This document shows, in pieces, positions 7,438 to 15,430 of a DNA stretch of 26,085 nt. The first letter of the stretch is position 1. Every line of letters starts with the position of its first letter. This stretch comes from a bacterium. GTDB lineage: Bacteria > Patescibacteriota > UBA1384 > CAJBMM01. The stretch spans positions 1 to 26,085 of the forward strand of contig DAHXOW010000025.1 in assembly GCA_027364665.1 (NCBI GenBank), given 5' to 3'. A program made the position numbers and the translations under genes. The notes beneath the pieces were generated by a model. It did no database searches and was not told where the DNA came from. It worked only from the letters and a program-made list of their open reading frames with translations.

Positions 7438-8210
7438 ATAATATCCGGTAAATTAAAAAACTTCATTGAATTAATCGTCGTTATTTTATCGACATGGTCA
7501 AGTGAGGTTTGCCAAAGCTTTGCTAGTTCCGTGGCGACATAAATTGCGCCCGTCGGATCATTGCGGGTTCCCCGCAAATTGCCAGGTGCCAAAAAAGGAC
7601 TATCCGTTTCAATCATTGCACGATCATGAGGTAAAAAAGCCGCCGCTTCGCGGATAAATTGATTTTTGGGATAAGTGATTAAACCGCTAAGCGATACCAT
7701 CAAACCAAAATCAAGTATTCTTTTCAAGAAACTATGGTCGCCCTCAAAACAATGCACCACTGCTTTTTTTGGGAGATGACCTGATTTGGCGAATTCTATA
7801 AAGGCATCATTTGCCCGACGCAAGTGAAAAATTACCGGCTTGTTCAATTTTTTTGCCACATCAATTTGATTTTTAAGATAGTTCAACTGTTCGTCAACGC
7901 TTAAATTATGTTCGTTTGAAAAATCTAACCCGACTTCTCCAACAGCAACACAGTCGGTTGACAAAACTTGTCTTTCCAGCAGCAATAAATCTTGTGACCA
8001 TGTTTTTGTCTGTATTTCGGTTGGATGAAAACCGCAGGCCGCAAATAAATTATCGTATTTTGCGGCCAATTTAAGGGCGCGCTCACTGGACTTGCCATCA
8101 ACTCCAACCACGATTGCTTGACGGACACCTTTTTCCTGCATCCGCACCAGTATTACAGATAGATCAGTATCAAATTGCGACAAATTTAAATGACAATGTG
8201 AATCAATCAT
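7434..8210 (-). CDS. tatD: TatD-family metal-dependent hydrolase (DNase)
   Basis: TatD-family enzymes are TIM-barrel metal hydrolases, usually with DNase activity. The 258-residue protein shows the full metal site: DSHCHL (H5 and H7), GEVGLD (E92), IFHLRRA (H129), VHCFEG (H153) and ETDSPFLAP (D203). It starts inside the metG stop (ATGA) and ends inside the folD start (ATGA), so it is very likely translationally coupled to both. metG-tatD is a classic neighbour pair (metS-yabD in Bacillus). Family assignment is firm; the natural substrate is unknown. Confidence 0.95.
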   Translation of the reverse strand: MIDSHCHLNLSQFDTDLSVILVRMQEKGVRQAIVVGVDGKSSERALKLAAKYDNLFAACGFHPTEIQTKTWSQDLLLLERQVLSTDCVAVGEVGLDFSNEHNLSVDEQLNYLKNQIDVAKKLNKPVIFHLRRANDAFIEFAKSGHLPKKAVVHCFEGDHSFLKRILDFGLMVSLSGLITYPKNQFIREAAAFLPHDRAMIETDSPFLAPGNLRGTRNDPTGAIYVATELAKLWQTSLDHVDKITTINSMKFFNLPDII

Positions 8211-9700
8211 TGGTGGCGAGGAAATAACACTTCTGGCGACAAAGAGACTCGTGTATTAGATCGAAGCTCTCCCCATTGTATCGAACGAAAATGTTCTTTA
8301 TCGGTTTGCTGGTAAACGGGTTCAAGATTCAATGACCGACGGATACGTCCCGCAGCATCTGGAAGCAAAGGGGTAAGCATCAACGAAAGGTGTCGTAAGG
8401 TTTCCAACAGCTCGTAAAGAACATTCTTTAATTGCTCCTGATCCTCCTTTACCAGGCCCCATGGCCTCGTCTCGTCAATTCTTTGATTTGCCAATTTAAC
8501 TAATTGCCAAGTCGATTCAAAGGCTACATTTATGTTGTAACTGCTGAGTGATTGCTGCCATTTTTGCCAAATCTCTGTCACCAATGCTGCATTATGAGCT
8601 GATGAGGGAGCGGGAACCAAGCCATCATAATATTTATCGACCATAACAATTACTCTTTGCACTAAATTACCCAACTCATTGGAAAGGGCAGCGTTGTAAG
8701 TCTGGTTCAGTAAACGATCAGAGAAATCTCCGTCTTCCCCGAAAGTAAAAGCGTTAAAAAGATAGTAGCGCAAGCCATCTACTGAATATTTTTTAGCCAC
8801 TTCTTCCGGAAATACAACATTTCCAATTGATTTGCTCATTTTTTTGCCTTCGGATGTGATGTAACCATGTACAAATAAATTCTTTGGTAACTCTTCATTA
8901 ATTGCCAACAACATAGCAGGCCAAATAACGGCATGAAACCTTAAAATGTCTTTTGCTAAAATTTGTTGAGTCGGGGGCCAAAAACCCGTTTTTTTACCGG
9001 CGGTGTAATAATTTATTAAAGCATCGACCCAAACGTATATCGTATGTGATTCGTCCCAAGGTAACGGAATCCCCCAGCCAACGCTTTGTCTGGAAATCGA
9101 CAGGTCTTCAAGATCATTATTTTCTAAAAAAGACAGTACCTCGTTTTTCCGAACTTCTGGCTTGATAGCCAACTGATCATTAGCGATAATCTTAATTAAT
9201 CGATCCTTAAAAATGGACAGCTTAAAAAAATAAGTATCTTCCGTAACCGTCTCTGGAACCGTTCCGTGGTCAGGGCACTTGCCGTCAATTAATTCATCGT
9301 TTCTTTTGAACGACTCACAACCACGGCAGTATAGTCCGCTGTATTGCCCAGGATAAACATATCCGGCCCGTTTGAGTCGATTAAGAAAATCCCGCACTAC
9401 TTCAACGTGCACTTTTTCGGTGGTCCGAATAAATCTGTCATAAGAAATATCCAACTTGTTCCAAAGAGATCTGTAGTCGTCGGCAATTGTATCAACAAAC
9501 GTTTGAGGAGATTGCTTAACCTTGGCCGCTGCTTCAGCGATTTTGGCGCCGTGTTCGTCGGTACCGGTTAAAAAGAGAACCTGATCGCCAATTTGTCGAT
9601 GGAATCTTGCTAAAGTATCTGCGGCTAATGTCGAATAGGCCGATCCAATATGAGGATGGTTATTAACATAATAAATAGGTGTGGTTACAAAAAATTTCAT
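8207..9700 (-). CDS. metG: Methionyl-tRNA synthetase
   Basis: This enzyme charges tRNA-Met. The 497-residue protein has the class I signatures HPHIG (15-19) and GKKMSKSIGN (285-294). The connective insert has a zinc knuckle with CRGC (C125, C128) and CPDH (C142, H145). FLTGTDEHG (43-51) and WVDALINY (224-231) are also typical. It ends soon after the anticodon-binding helical domain and lacks the C-terminal EMAP/Trbp111-like dimerisation domain found in many longer bacterial MetRS. AAGGA lies 6 nt before the ATG. The upstream 53 bp carries an inverted repeat shared with the fic 3' end. Confidence 0.97.
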   Translation of the reverse strand: MKFFVTTPIYYVNNHPHIGSAYSTLAADTLARFHRQIGDQVLFLTGTDEHGAKIAEAAAKVKQSPQTFVDTIADDYRSLWNKLDISYDRFIRTTEKVHVEVVRDFLNRLKRAGYVYPGQYSGLYCRGCESFKRNDELIDGKCPDHGTVPETVTEDTYFFKLSIFKDRLIKIIANDQLAIKPEVRKNEVLSFLENNDLEDLSISRQSVGWGIPLPWDESHTIYVWVDALINYYTAGKKTGFWPPTQQILAKDILRFHAVIWPAMLLAINEELPKNLFVHGYITSEGKKMSKSIGNVVFPEEVAKKYSVDGLRYYLFNAFTFGEDGDFSDRLLNQTYNAALSNELGNLVQRVIVMVDKYYDGLVPAPSSAHNAALVTEIWQKWQQSLSSYNINVAFESTWQLVKLANQRIDETRPWGLVKEDQEQLKNVLYELLETLRHLSLMLTPLLPDAAGRIRRSLNLEPVYQQTDKEHFRSIQWGELRSNTRVSLSPEVLFPRHQ

Positions 9701-9722
9701 TTGACATCCTTGAATAGAGCCA

Positions 9723-9775
9723 GGCTCATTTTACCAAAAAATAATTTAATGCGTTAGGGTAATTTAAAATGAGCC
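9723..9775 (-). repeat. Inverted repeat between fic end and metG start
   Basis: GGCTCATTTT at 9723-9732 is the exact reverse complement of AAAATGAGCC at 9766-9775, leaving a 33-nt loop. One arm lies in the last codons of fic, the other in the metG leader about 23 nt before its ATG. Next to the inner arm is a palindrome (GAGCC-A-GGCTC, 9717-9727), so the leader arm could pair in two ways. No T run follows, so it is not a standard terminator; an mRNA structure or protein-binding site is possible. Confidence 0.4.
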
Positions 9776-10812
9776 GAGCGAGATTCACCTTCCATAATAA
9801 GCATATTTTTAGCCACTAGATCAGCCAAGTCATAATTAGCGGTTCTTTTGGAAATATTGAAGCGCTTTGCATATTCGCTGGCGGTTAACGTGCCTTGTTT
9901 TTGCAATAATCTAATCCCGGAATATTGACGCTTATTAAGTTCGGGCTTGCTAGTTTTGAGCCTCTCTTTTTCACCGTGGACATATTCTTTGACTTTATTT
10001 GCAACTTCTTCTATTTGATGAGCAAATCCGTCTACAAAATATTCCAACCAGACTGTCGCGTCACCCCTATTCAACGAAACAGATTGCAATACTTCATAAT
10101 AATCTTTGATATGCTGATCGTAGTATTCTTCAATTGAAAATAATTTACGAGTATCGTACCCATCCCGATATAATAAAAACATTGTTGTCACCCTGCCTAC
10201 TCTGCCATTGCCATCAATAAACGGATGAATACCTTCGAGTAGGTAGTGCGCTAAACCTGCCTTGATAATAGGATGGCAATTTTCGCGATTGACGTTGCTC
10301 AACCAATCCGCAGCCGAAAGCATTAATTTTGGAACATTTTTGGCAGGAGGAGGTATATAAACGGTTTTTCCGGACTTCGCATCGACGATATAGTTCTGCA
10401 CCTGACGATATGCACCCAGCTGTTCACCTGGCAATAGGTCTTTCATCAAAACGCGATGAAATTCACGAATCATCACATCGTTGAATGGCCGACTTGGATC
10501 AGAGTAAACTCTATCTAGATAATGTAACATTTGCCAGTAATTGAAAATTTCCTGCATGTCTCGTTGCTTGGCAGTGACCGGTTGTCCGCCGATAATCTTT
10601 TTAACATTACTTTTTCCGAGTAAATTTCCGTCAATGTGCGTAGAAGAATAGATGGTGGAGACAATGGTTTCAGACTGTAATTCACGTTCGTAGGTCGGTA
10701 ACAATGGAGACACGTCAAGTGCGCCTTGTGAGCGTTCAACTTTAGCGATCCCGCTTAGAATCCTGTTGGTTAAACGGTATTGCGGATGGTTAACAAAACT
10801 TTGATCAATCAT
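9754..10812 (-). CDS. Fic-domain protein with C-terminal winged helix
   Basis: Fic enzymes transfer AMP or another nucleotide moiety to protein hydroxyls. The 352-residue protein has an N-terminal helical region, a Fic core with the intact active-site motif HPFIDGNGRVGR (196-207), and a C-terminal winged helix (about 292-352, with SEYAKRFNISKRTANYDLADL as recognition region) that may bind DNA. The N-terminal inhibitory motif, normally (S/T)xxxE(G/N), reads STHIDGN (57-63): the autoinhibitory Glu is replaced by Asp (D61). Its ATG overlaps the rsmI TGA (ATGA), so translation is coupled to rsmI. Related Fic-HTH proteins are often chromosomal and can act as regulators; the target here is unknown. 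Confidence 0.92.
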   Translation of the reverse strand: MIDQSFVNHPQYRLTNRILSGIAKVERSQGALDVSPLLPTYERELQSETIVSTIYSSTHIDGNLLGKSNVKKIIGGQPVTAKQRDMQEIFNYWQMLHYLDRVYSDPSRPFNDVMIREFHRVLMKDLLPGEQLGAYRQVQNYIVDAKSGKTVYIPPPAKNVPKLMLSAADWLSNVNRENCHPIIKAGLAHYLLEGIHPFIDGNGRVGRVTTMFLLYRDGYDTRKLFSIEEYYDQHIKDYYEVLQSVSLNRGDATVWLEYFVDGFAHQIEEVANKVKEYVHGEKERLKTSKPELNKRQYSGIRLLQKQGTLTASEYAKRFNISKRTANYDLADLVAKNMLIMEGESRSAHFKLP

Positions 10813-11471
10813 TTTTTACCCCTAAGCACAAAAACGTATTCTCCCTGAGGTCGAAAATCTTTGGTGGCATACTCATCCATCGACCCAACCCATATCTCTT
10901 CGTATTTTTTGCTCAGTTCGCGACAAACACAAATTTGTCTTCCACTATCATTAATTGTAGCAAATAAATCGTGTTGTAAGGATATAATCCGTTCTGGCGA
11001 TTCGAAAAAAACTGTTGTCATCGAAGATTCAGACAGGTTTTGTAAGGCAGTTTTCCTGCCTTTTTTCTTTGGTAAAAATCCCAAAAATAGAAATTTATCG
11101 CTAGGAAATCCCGAAACACTTAACGCGGTTATTACGGATGACGGTCCAGGCACCGGGACAACCTTGATTTTGTGCTCATGCGCCTGTTCCACGAGCAAAC
11201 CGCCTGGGTCGGAAATACCCGGGGTCCCGGCATCTGTGATTAAGGCAATGCTGCTGCCGGTTTGCAATTGGTCCACTAACCATGATAAACGGCCGCCTTT
11301 GGAGTGGCTATGATAAGATATGGTGCGCGTATGACAATTGATCGAATTCAACAATTTACGACTGACTCTGGTATCTTCACAGGCAACCAAATCGACAGAA
11401 CCCAAAACCTCACTGGCTCTTGCGGTCAAGTCAGATAGATTTCCTATCGGCGTACCGACAACAAACAACAT
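10809..11471 (-). CDS. rsmI: 16S rRNA (cytidine-1402-2'-O)-methyltransferase RsmI
   Basis: RsmI methylates the ribose of C1402 in the decoding centre of 16S rRNA with S-adenosylmethionine. The 220-residue protein has the tetrapyrrole-methylase fold signatures GTPIGNLSDLT (6-16), ACEDTR (30-35), ITDAGTPGISDPG, VPVPGPSSVITAL, and LGFLPKKKGRK. It is shorter than the common 270-290 residues because the small C-terminal helical domain is missing, as in many reduced genomes. GAGG lies about 6 nt before the ATG. It begins 8 bp after rsmA and overlaps fic by 4 bp. Confidence 0.96.
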   Translation of the reverse strand: MLFVVGTPIGNLSDLTARASEVLGSVDLVACEDTRVSRKLLNSINCHTRTISYHSHSKGGRLSWLVDQLQTGSSIALITDAGTPGISDPGGLLVEQAHEHKIKVVPVPGPSSVITALSVSGFPSDKFLFLGFLPKKKGRKTALQNLSESSMTTVFFESPERIISLQHDLFATINDSGRQICVCRELSKKYEEIWVGSMDEYATKDFRPQGEYVFVLRGKK

Positions 11472-11479
11472 TGGTTACC

Positions 11480-12283
11480 TCACGATAAATATACTTGCTT
11501 GGCTAAAGCATACCAGTTTTCTTGAGATAAATCTTCGGCTCTGGCATTAGAATCTACTCCGGAATTTTCAAGAAGCGGAATCAATTCGTTTTTGGATTTA
11601 TTGAATCCGGCACTTAGAGTATTCAGAATAGTCTTTCTCTTAGAAGCGAAGCCAAACCTAACCAGCCTAGAAAACTGCCGCTCATTTATTCCGTCTGGTA
11701 ATCGAGAAAAGATATGATCTAAAACGATAATTGCGCTTTCAACCTTCGGTGGCGGTGAAAACGATTCCGGCCCAATAAACCTGGTGATTAACGGCTCGGC
11801 ATTAGATTGGACCAGAACCGATAATACACTCCGGTTTTTTGAACCTGGCTTAGCGATTATCCTTTCAGCAACCTCTTTTTGGATAATAAAGATTATCTTT
11901 TTTGGCAAAATACGCCAGGTACTGAAAATTTGCCTCAGGAGAAATGAGGTCAAATAATATGGCAAATTACCGACCAGTAAATAATCCGGAACCTGATTAA
12001 ACCGTTTATCAATCTCGTTAATTATATCAAGGCGCCTGATGTCGGCGTTTATCACAGCAAAGCGTTTACTGTGATCAAGCGCGCCTTCTAATGAAGTTGC
12101 TAATCGCTCATCCCATTCAACCGCTAATAATGAGCGCCCGACTTGTAAAATCCTTTCGGTTAATGCGCCTGTTCCCGATCCTATTTCTACAACCAATTGT
12201 TGAGGAGATTTTCTGATCTCGCTTAGTAGGTCCTCTAAAACCAATCCGTCTCGTAAAAAATGTTGTCCGAGTCTTTGGGGCAT
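11480..12283 (-). CDS. rsmA: 16S rRNA dimethyladenosine transferase RsmA (KsgA)
   Basis: RsmA dimethylates A1518 and A1519 of 16S rRNA late in small-subunit assembly. The 267-residue protein has GQHFL (6-10), the SAM-binding motif EIGSGTGALT (33-42), the acidic ADIRRLD segment (80-86) and the catalytic NLPYYLTS (106-113), plus the C-terminal FSRLVRFGFASKRKTI region. Length is normal. The start lies 4 bp after the TAG of the G5 gene with no Shine-Dalgarno sequence, so reinitiation after the upstream gene is likely. The pairing with a G5/DUF348 protein matches the yabE-ksgA and rpfB-ksgA neighbourhoods of Bacillus and Mycobacterium. Confidence 0.97.
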   Translation of the reverse strand: MPQRLGQHFLRDGLVLEDLLSEIRKSPQQLVVEIGSGTGALTERILQVGRSLLAVEWDERLATSLEGALDHSKRFAVINADIRRLDIINEIDKRFNQVPDYLLVGNLPYYLTSFLLRQIFSTWRILPKKIIFIIQKEVAERIIAKPGSKNRSVLSVLVQSNAEPLITRFIGPESFSPPPKVESAIIVLDHIFSRLPDGINERQFSRLVRFGFASKRKTILNTLSAGFNKSKNELIPLLENSGVDSNARAEDLSQENWYALAKQVYLS

Positions 12284-12287
12284 GTTT

Positions 12288-13283
12288 CTAGTTTAACACT
12301 TGTTCTATTGTCACATCATACAACCGTCCTTGGCTTGACCCTGCGCTTGAGATGTTTATAAAGTCGTTTTCACTAAGATCAATATTTGAGCCTTGATTTC
12401 CTCCGGGCCAAGTTTTAATTTCAACCGATTTTCCATTGTCTTTATTAATAATCAGCAAATCGACGCCTCCTCCATAATAATCAGACGCCGCGTAACCATC
12501 GGGTAAAAATGGGTTGTATGTTGCTTGTTGATAATTAAAAACCGCACCAATTTTAAGTCTTGTTCCAATCTCTATAATTTTATCTTTTTTCTGAGTCAAG
12601 ACTTGTGTGTTTATCAATGTTCGACTAACTAGCACCCCGTTTTGCCTGACTAATCTATAAGTCAATTGTGTTTCTCCGTCGACTCCTGCCTGTGACACAA
12701 AACTTTGGCCTCGATAAAGATTGGGGTCGTTTTCTCTAATCGTGTTGTACGGTATTGTCTGATTGTTTACTTCATCCGTGATGGCCACTCTGGTTATTTG
12801 CACCGTCATCCCGTCACTAATCTCAGTGTTTAGAGAAGGCGTTATACTATCCGAAGTCCCTAAGGGGGCGACGTTATTAGTTTTCATCATTTCTAATACC
12901 GTAGCAGACCACGTTCTGATCGCTGACTTTTGCCCTCCATCATCAAGGTACACTACAGGAGCCCTTTCAAGTTTAATCAATCCGCCCATACCCCAAGACG
13001 GGTCTGGAAAAGTAATAATTTTATCTTCTGGATAGGCTGTAATTGAGTTACTTTGTAAAATTAAGTTCGCGTCCGTATAGGGAGAAGAAACATTGACGAA
13101 CGAAGGACTGATCGTTTTACTTGCTGGAATAATTTCTATTTGATATGGGTAAACGGCAGATTCGTAGTCTGAAACAGCAACTACACCACTACTGGCACGG
13201 ACAGCAACATAGCCTACGCTAAATACTGTGCCGAAGGTGAGCGCCGCCCCTAAATACACTAACAACCTAGCAGTTGGCTTCAT
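12288..13283 (-). CDS. Exported DUF348-G5 domain protein (YabE/RpfB-like, no catalytic domain)
   Basis: This 331-residue protein has an N-terminal membrane or signal segment (about 7-29), a region without recognised domain (36-105), a DUF348 ubiquitin-like domain (about 107-163, with VVYLDDGGQKSAIRTWSATV and SDGMTVQITRV), a G5 domain (about 165-241, with TYRLVRQNGVLVSRTLI), and a C-terminal region (245-331). In YabE and RpfB the corresponding end carries a 3D or lysozyme-like domain that cuts peptidoglycan. Here the end (GGGVDLLIINKDNGKSVEI to LYDVTIEQVLN) has no recognisable catalytic motif. The protein probably binds the cell envelope. ATG start, no clear Shine-Dalgarno; it is followed after 4 bp by rsmA. 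Confidence 0.85.
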   Translation of the reverse strand: MKPTARLLVYLGAALTFGTVFSVGYVAVRASSGVVAVSDYESAVYPYQIEIIPASKTISPSFVNVSSPYTDANLILQSNSITAYPEDKIITFPDPSWGMGGLIKLERAPVVYLDDGGQKSAIRTWSATVLEMMKTNNVAPLGTSDSITPSLNTEISDGMTVQITRVAITDEVNNQTIPYNTIRENDPNLYRGQSFVSQAGVDGETQLTYRLVRQNGVLVSRTLINTQVLTQKKDKIIEIGTRLKIGAVFNYQQATYNPFLPDGYAASDYYGGGVDLLIINKDNGKSVEIKTWPGGNQGSNIDLSENDFINISSAGSSQGRLYDVTIEQVLN

Positions 13284-13320
13284 CTGTACGAACGATTATC
13301 CTATATCCAGTCTAGTTTGT

Positions 13321-15225
13321 CTATATCTTTTCGAGCAAATTTTCCGGTATGTCAAACAAGAAGCGAGATGGGAGATTGGTTTGGATCCCACCGTATAACA
13401 TCCGTTGTCTGGCGGATAATAAATACAACCTCTCTTTTGCTCTGGTCATGCCCACATAACAAAGCCTTCTCTCTTCTTCCATTTCAGACAAATCTTCCAA
13501 ACTCCTGGCGTGAGGGAAAATACCCTCTTCCAAACCACAAATAAAAACGACCGGGAATTCGAGTCCCTTTGCCGAATGCACTGTCATTAAAGTCACCGCG
13601 TCGGCATCGTCGCTTAATTCATCTAGATCAGAGACCAATGATACGTTTTGCAAAAAACTATCCAATGACTCTGAGCTCGAGAGAACGGATTTCAGTTCTT
13701 GTATGTTGTCAAGCCTGGATTGAGACTCTGAATCTCCCGAATCAAGATATTTCAAATAACCGCTTTTTTCCATAACATCGTCAAATAATCTTACCAAGTC
13801 GTGATGATCCTGATATGCGTCTCGGACACTATTTATCATGTCTCTAAATTCCACTAAGCCGTGAGCGGCCTTTGGAGAAAGATCATATTGCCTTGAAGAA
13901 ACTGGATCGAGGATGAATGGTAAATTATTTAAAAGTACTGGTAAATTTTTTGCTCCTATCCCCCTCGGCGGGACATTAATCACCCTCCCAAAACTAATTG
14001 CATCACTCGGATTGGCCACCAACCTCAACATCGCAACTGAATCTTTAATTTCTTTACGTTCATAAAACCTGATTCCACCAACAATTTTGTAAGGAATTCT
14101 ACTTCGAAGAAAAACTTCTTCCACGACCCTTGACTGAGCATTGGTTCTATATAACACTGCCATTCCGCGATAGGAATCCTCTAAAACATTAGTTAATCCT
14201 TTGGCTTCATGGACAATAAATTCTGCTTCATCCAATTCATTAAACGCTTGGTATATTGTGATAGGTGGACCGGATTTATTTTCTGTCCAGAGCCTTTTAT
14301 CGGAGCGTTGGGTATTTTTTGATATAACTGCTCCCGCAGCAGCTAAGATATTTTTTGTGGAGCGATAATTCTGCTCTAATTTAACTATTTTGGCATCTGG
14401 ATAGTCAGATTCGAAATTTAAAATAATAGTAAAATCGGCACCGCGCCATGAATATATGGACTGGAAATCGTCTCCGACAACACAAACATTTCTACGTTTG
14501 GCAGACAGCATTTTTATCAATGTGTATTGCGGAAGGTTAGTATCCTGAAATTCATCGACTAAAATATATTGAAAATAGCGCTGATAATAATCTAAAATAT
14601 CGGGGTTATTTTGTAATATATCGACAACCGATGTAATAAGATCATCGAAGTCAAGTGCGTTAGATTTTAACAGCTGATTTTGATACTCGGTATATATATC
14701 CGAGATTTTTTCTTGATAATAGCCATAAGCATATTTTCTATATTCATCAGGCTTAATCATTTCATCTTTGGCACCAGAAATATAAGACAGGATGCTAGGT
14801 GGACGAAATTGGTTGATATCCAACTTAAAATCTTTGATTATTTTTTTTACTAATTGCTCTTGGTCATTCTGATCAAATATCGAGAAATTACTGGTTAAAC
14901 CAATTTTTTTTGCTTCTTTCCTAAGAATTTTTAAACACGCGGAATGAAAAGTACTAAGCCATTGAAAATTAGTCTGGTTTATACCCTGATCAAGTAACAT
15001 CTGAACGATACGTCTTTTCATTTCGTTCGCCGCTTTATTGGTAAAGGTTACTGCTAAAATTCTATTTGGATCAATTTTTCGTTCGGTTACCAAATATGCT
15101 AAACGATGTATCAGGACTCTTGTTTTCCCGCTTCCAGCTCCAGCTAAAATCAACATCGGCCCATCCGGATTCTCGACCGCAGTCAATTGTTGTTTGTTTA
15201 GGACTTGAGAACGATAATCTTGCAC
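13321..15225 (-). CDS. UvrD/PcrA/Rep-type superfamily 1 DNA helicase
   Basis: This 3'-5' helicase is expected to act in nucleotide excision repair, removal of RecA, and replication past obstacles. The 634-residue protein has Walker A AGAGSGKT (28-35), ILAVTFTNKAANEM, VDEFQDTN, VGDDFQSIYSWRGADF, LEQNYRSTKNIL, MTVHSAKGLEFPVVF and CYVGMTRAKERLYLLSA in the right order. It is about 100 residues shorter than PcrA/UvrD and lacks the C-terminal extension that contacts RNA polymerase in those proteins. The start is GTG at 15225 with no Shine-Dalgarno; a -10-like TATACT lies only 4 nt upstream, which could give a leaderless mRNA. UvrD, PcrA and Rep cannot be separated from sequence alone. Confidence 0.93.
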   Translation of the reverse strand: MQDYRSQVLNKQQLTAVENPDGPMLILAGAGSGKTRVLIHRLAYLVTERKIDPNRILAVTFTNKAANEMKRRIVQMLLDQGINQTNFQWLSTFHSACLKILRKEAKKIGLTSNFSIFDQNDQEQLVKKIIKDFKLDINQFRPPSILSYISGAKDEMIKPDEYRKYAYGYYQEKISDIYTEYQNQLLKSNALDFDDLITSVVDILQNNPDILDYYQRYFQYILVDEFQDTNLPQYTLIKMLSAKRRNVCVVGDDFQSIYSWRGADFTIILNFESDYPDAKIVKLEQNYRSTKNILAAAGAVISKNTQRSDKRLWTENKSGPPITIYQAFNELDEAEFIVHEAKGLTNVLEDSYRGMAVLYRTNAQSRVVEEVFLRSRIPYKIVGGIRFYERKEIKDSVAMLRLVANPSDAISFGRVINVPPRGIGAKNLPVLLNNLPFILDPVSSRQYDLSPKAAHGLVEFRDMINSVRDAYQDHHDLVRLFDDVMEKSGYLKYLDSGDSESQSRLDNIQELKSVLSSSESLDSFLQNVSLVSDLDELSDDADAVTLMTVHSAKGLEFPVVFICGLEEGIFPHARSLEDLSEMEEERRLCYVGMTRAKERLYLLSARQRMLYGGIQTNLPSRFLFDIPENLLEKI

Positions 15226-15250
15226 AATCAGTATACTATCTCATTGCAAC

Positions 15251-15322
15251 AAAAAACTGCAAGATATTTCGGATTTAAGGCGTGACATAATTTTAATATC
15301 TAGCCTTCCGCTTGCAGTTTTT
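15251..15322. terminator. Bidirectional intrinsic-terminator-like hairpin
   Basis: AAAAACTGCAAG (15252-15263) and CTTGCAGTTTTT (15311-15322) form a perfect 12-bp inverted repeat. Inside it, CGG (15270-15272) pairs with CCG (15308-15310) and AAGGC (15277-15281) with GCCTT (15303-15307), giving a long interrupted stem. T runs follow the stem on both strands. On the - strand it lies after dnaB and 25 bp before uvrD, so it may end the dnaX-dnaB transcript, attenuate uvrD, or both. Confidence 0.5.
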
Positions 15323-15396
15323 CGTTTTTGGAGTTCTATCTCCTTCAACACACATATTAGAATGCCGAAAGAAACCCTCCCTAGCATTTCTGCTAT
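15251..15396 (-). ncRNA. Candidate attenuator leader or small RNA
   Basis: A transcript from the promoter above would run about 145 nt to the T run at 15256-15251 and stop there if the long hairpin works as a terminator. It could be a stand-alone small RNA or a leader that controls read-through into uvrD. A 20-codon frame (ATG 15355 to TAA 15293) crosses the first hairpin arm, so a translating ribosome could block the hairpin. It matches no RNA family that I recognise (not tmRNA, SRP RNA, RNase P or 6S by eye). Confidence 0.25.
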
Positions 15397-15402
15397 GCTA
15401 CT

Positions 15403-15430
15403 ATAATAGCACATATTTAATATTTGTCAA
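15403..15430 (-). promoter_or_regulatory. Sigma-70-type promoter upstream of uvrD
   Basis: On the - strand TTGACA (15430-15425) is an exact -35 consensus, followed after 16 nt by TATTAT (15408-15403), which matches 5 of 6 bases of the -10 consensus. The predicted start is near 15396, just after dnaB, pointing at uvrD about 170 nt away. The + strand also reads TATAAT here, but without a -35 box. Confidence 0.55.

Noticed and set aside
10861..11313. A 150-codon + strand frame inside rsmI
   Set aside because: It is fully antisense to a well-supported rsmI with intact motifs, and its own translation shows no domain.
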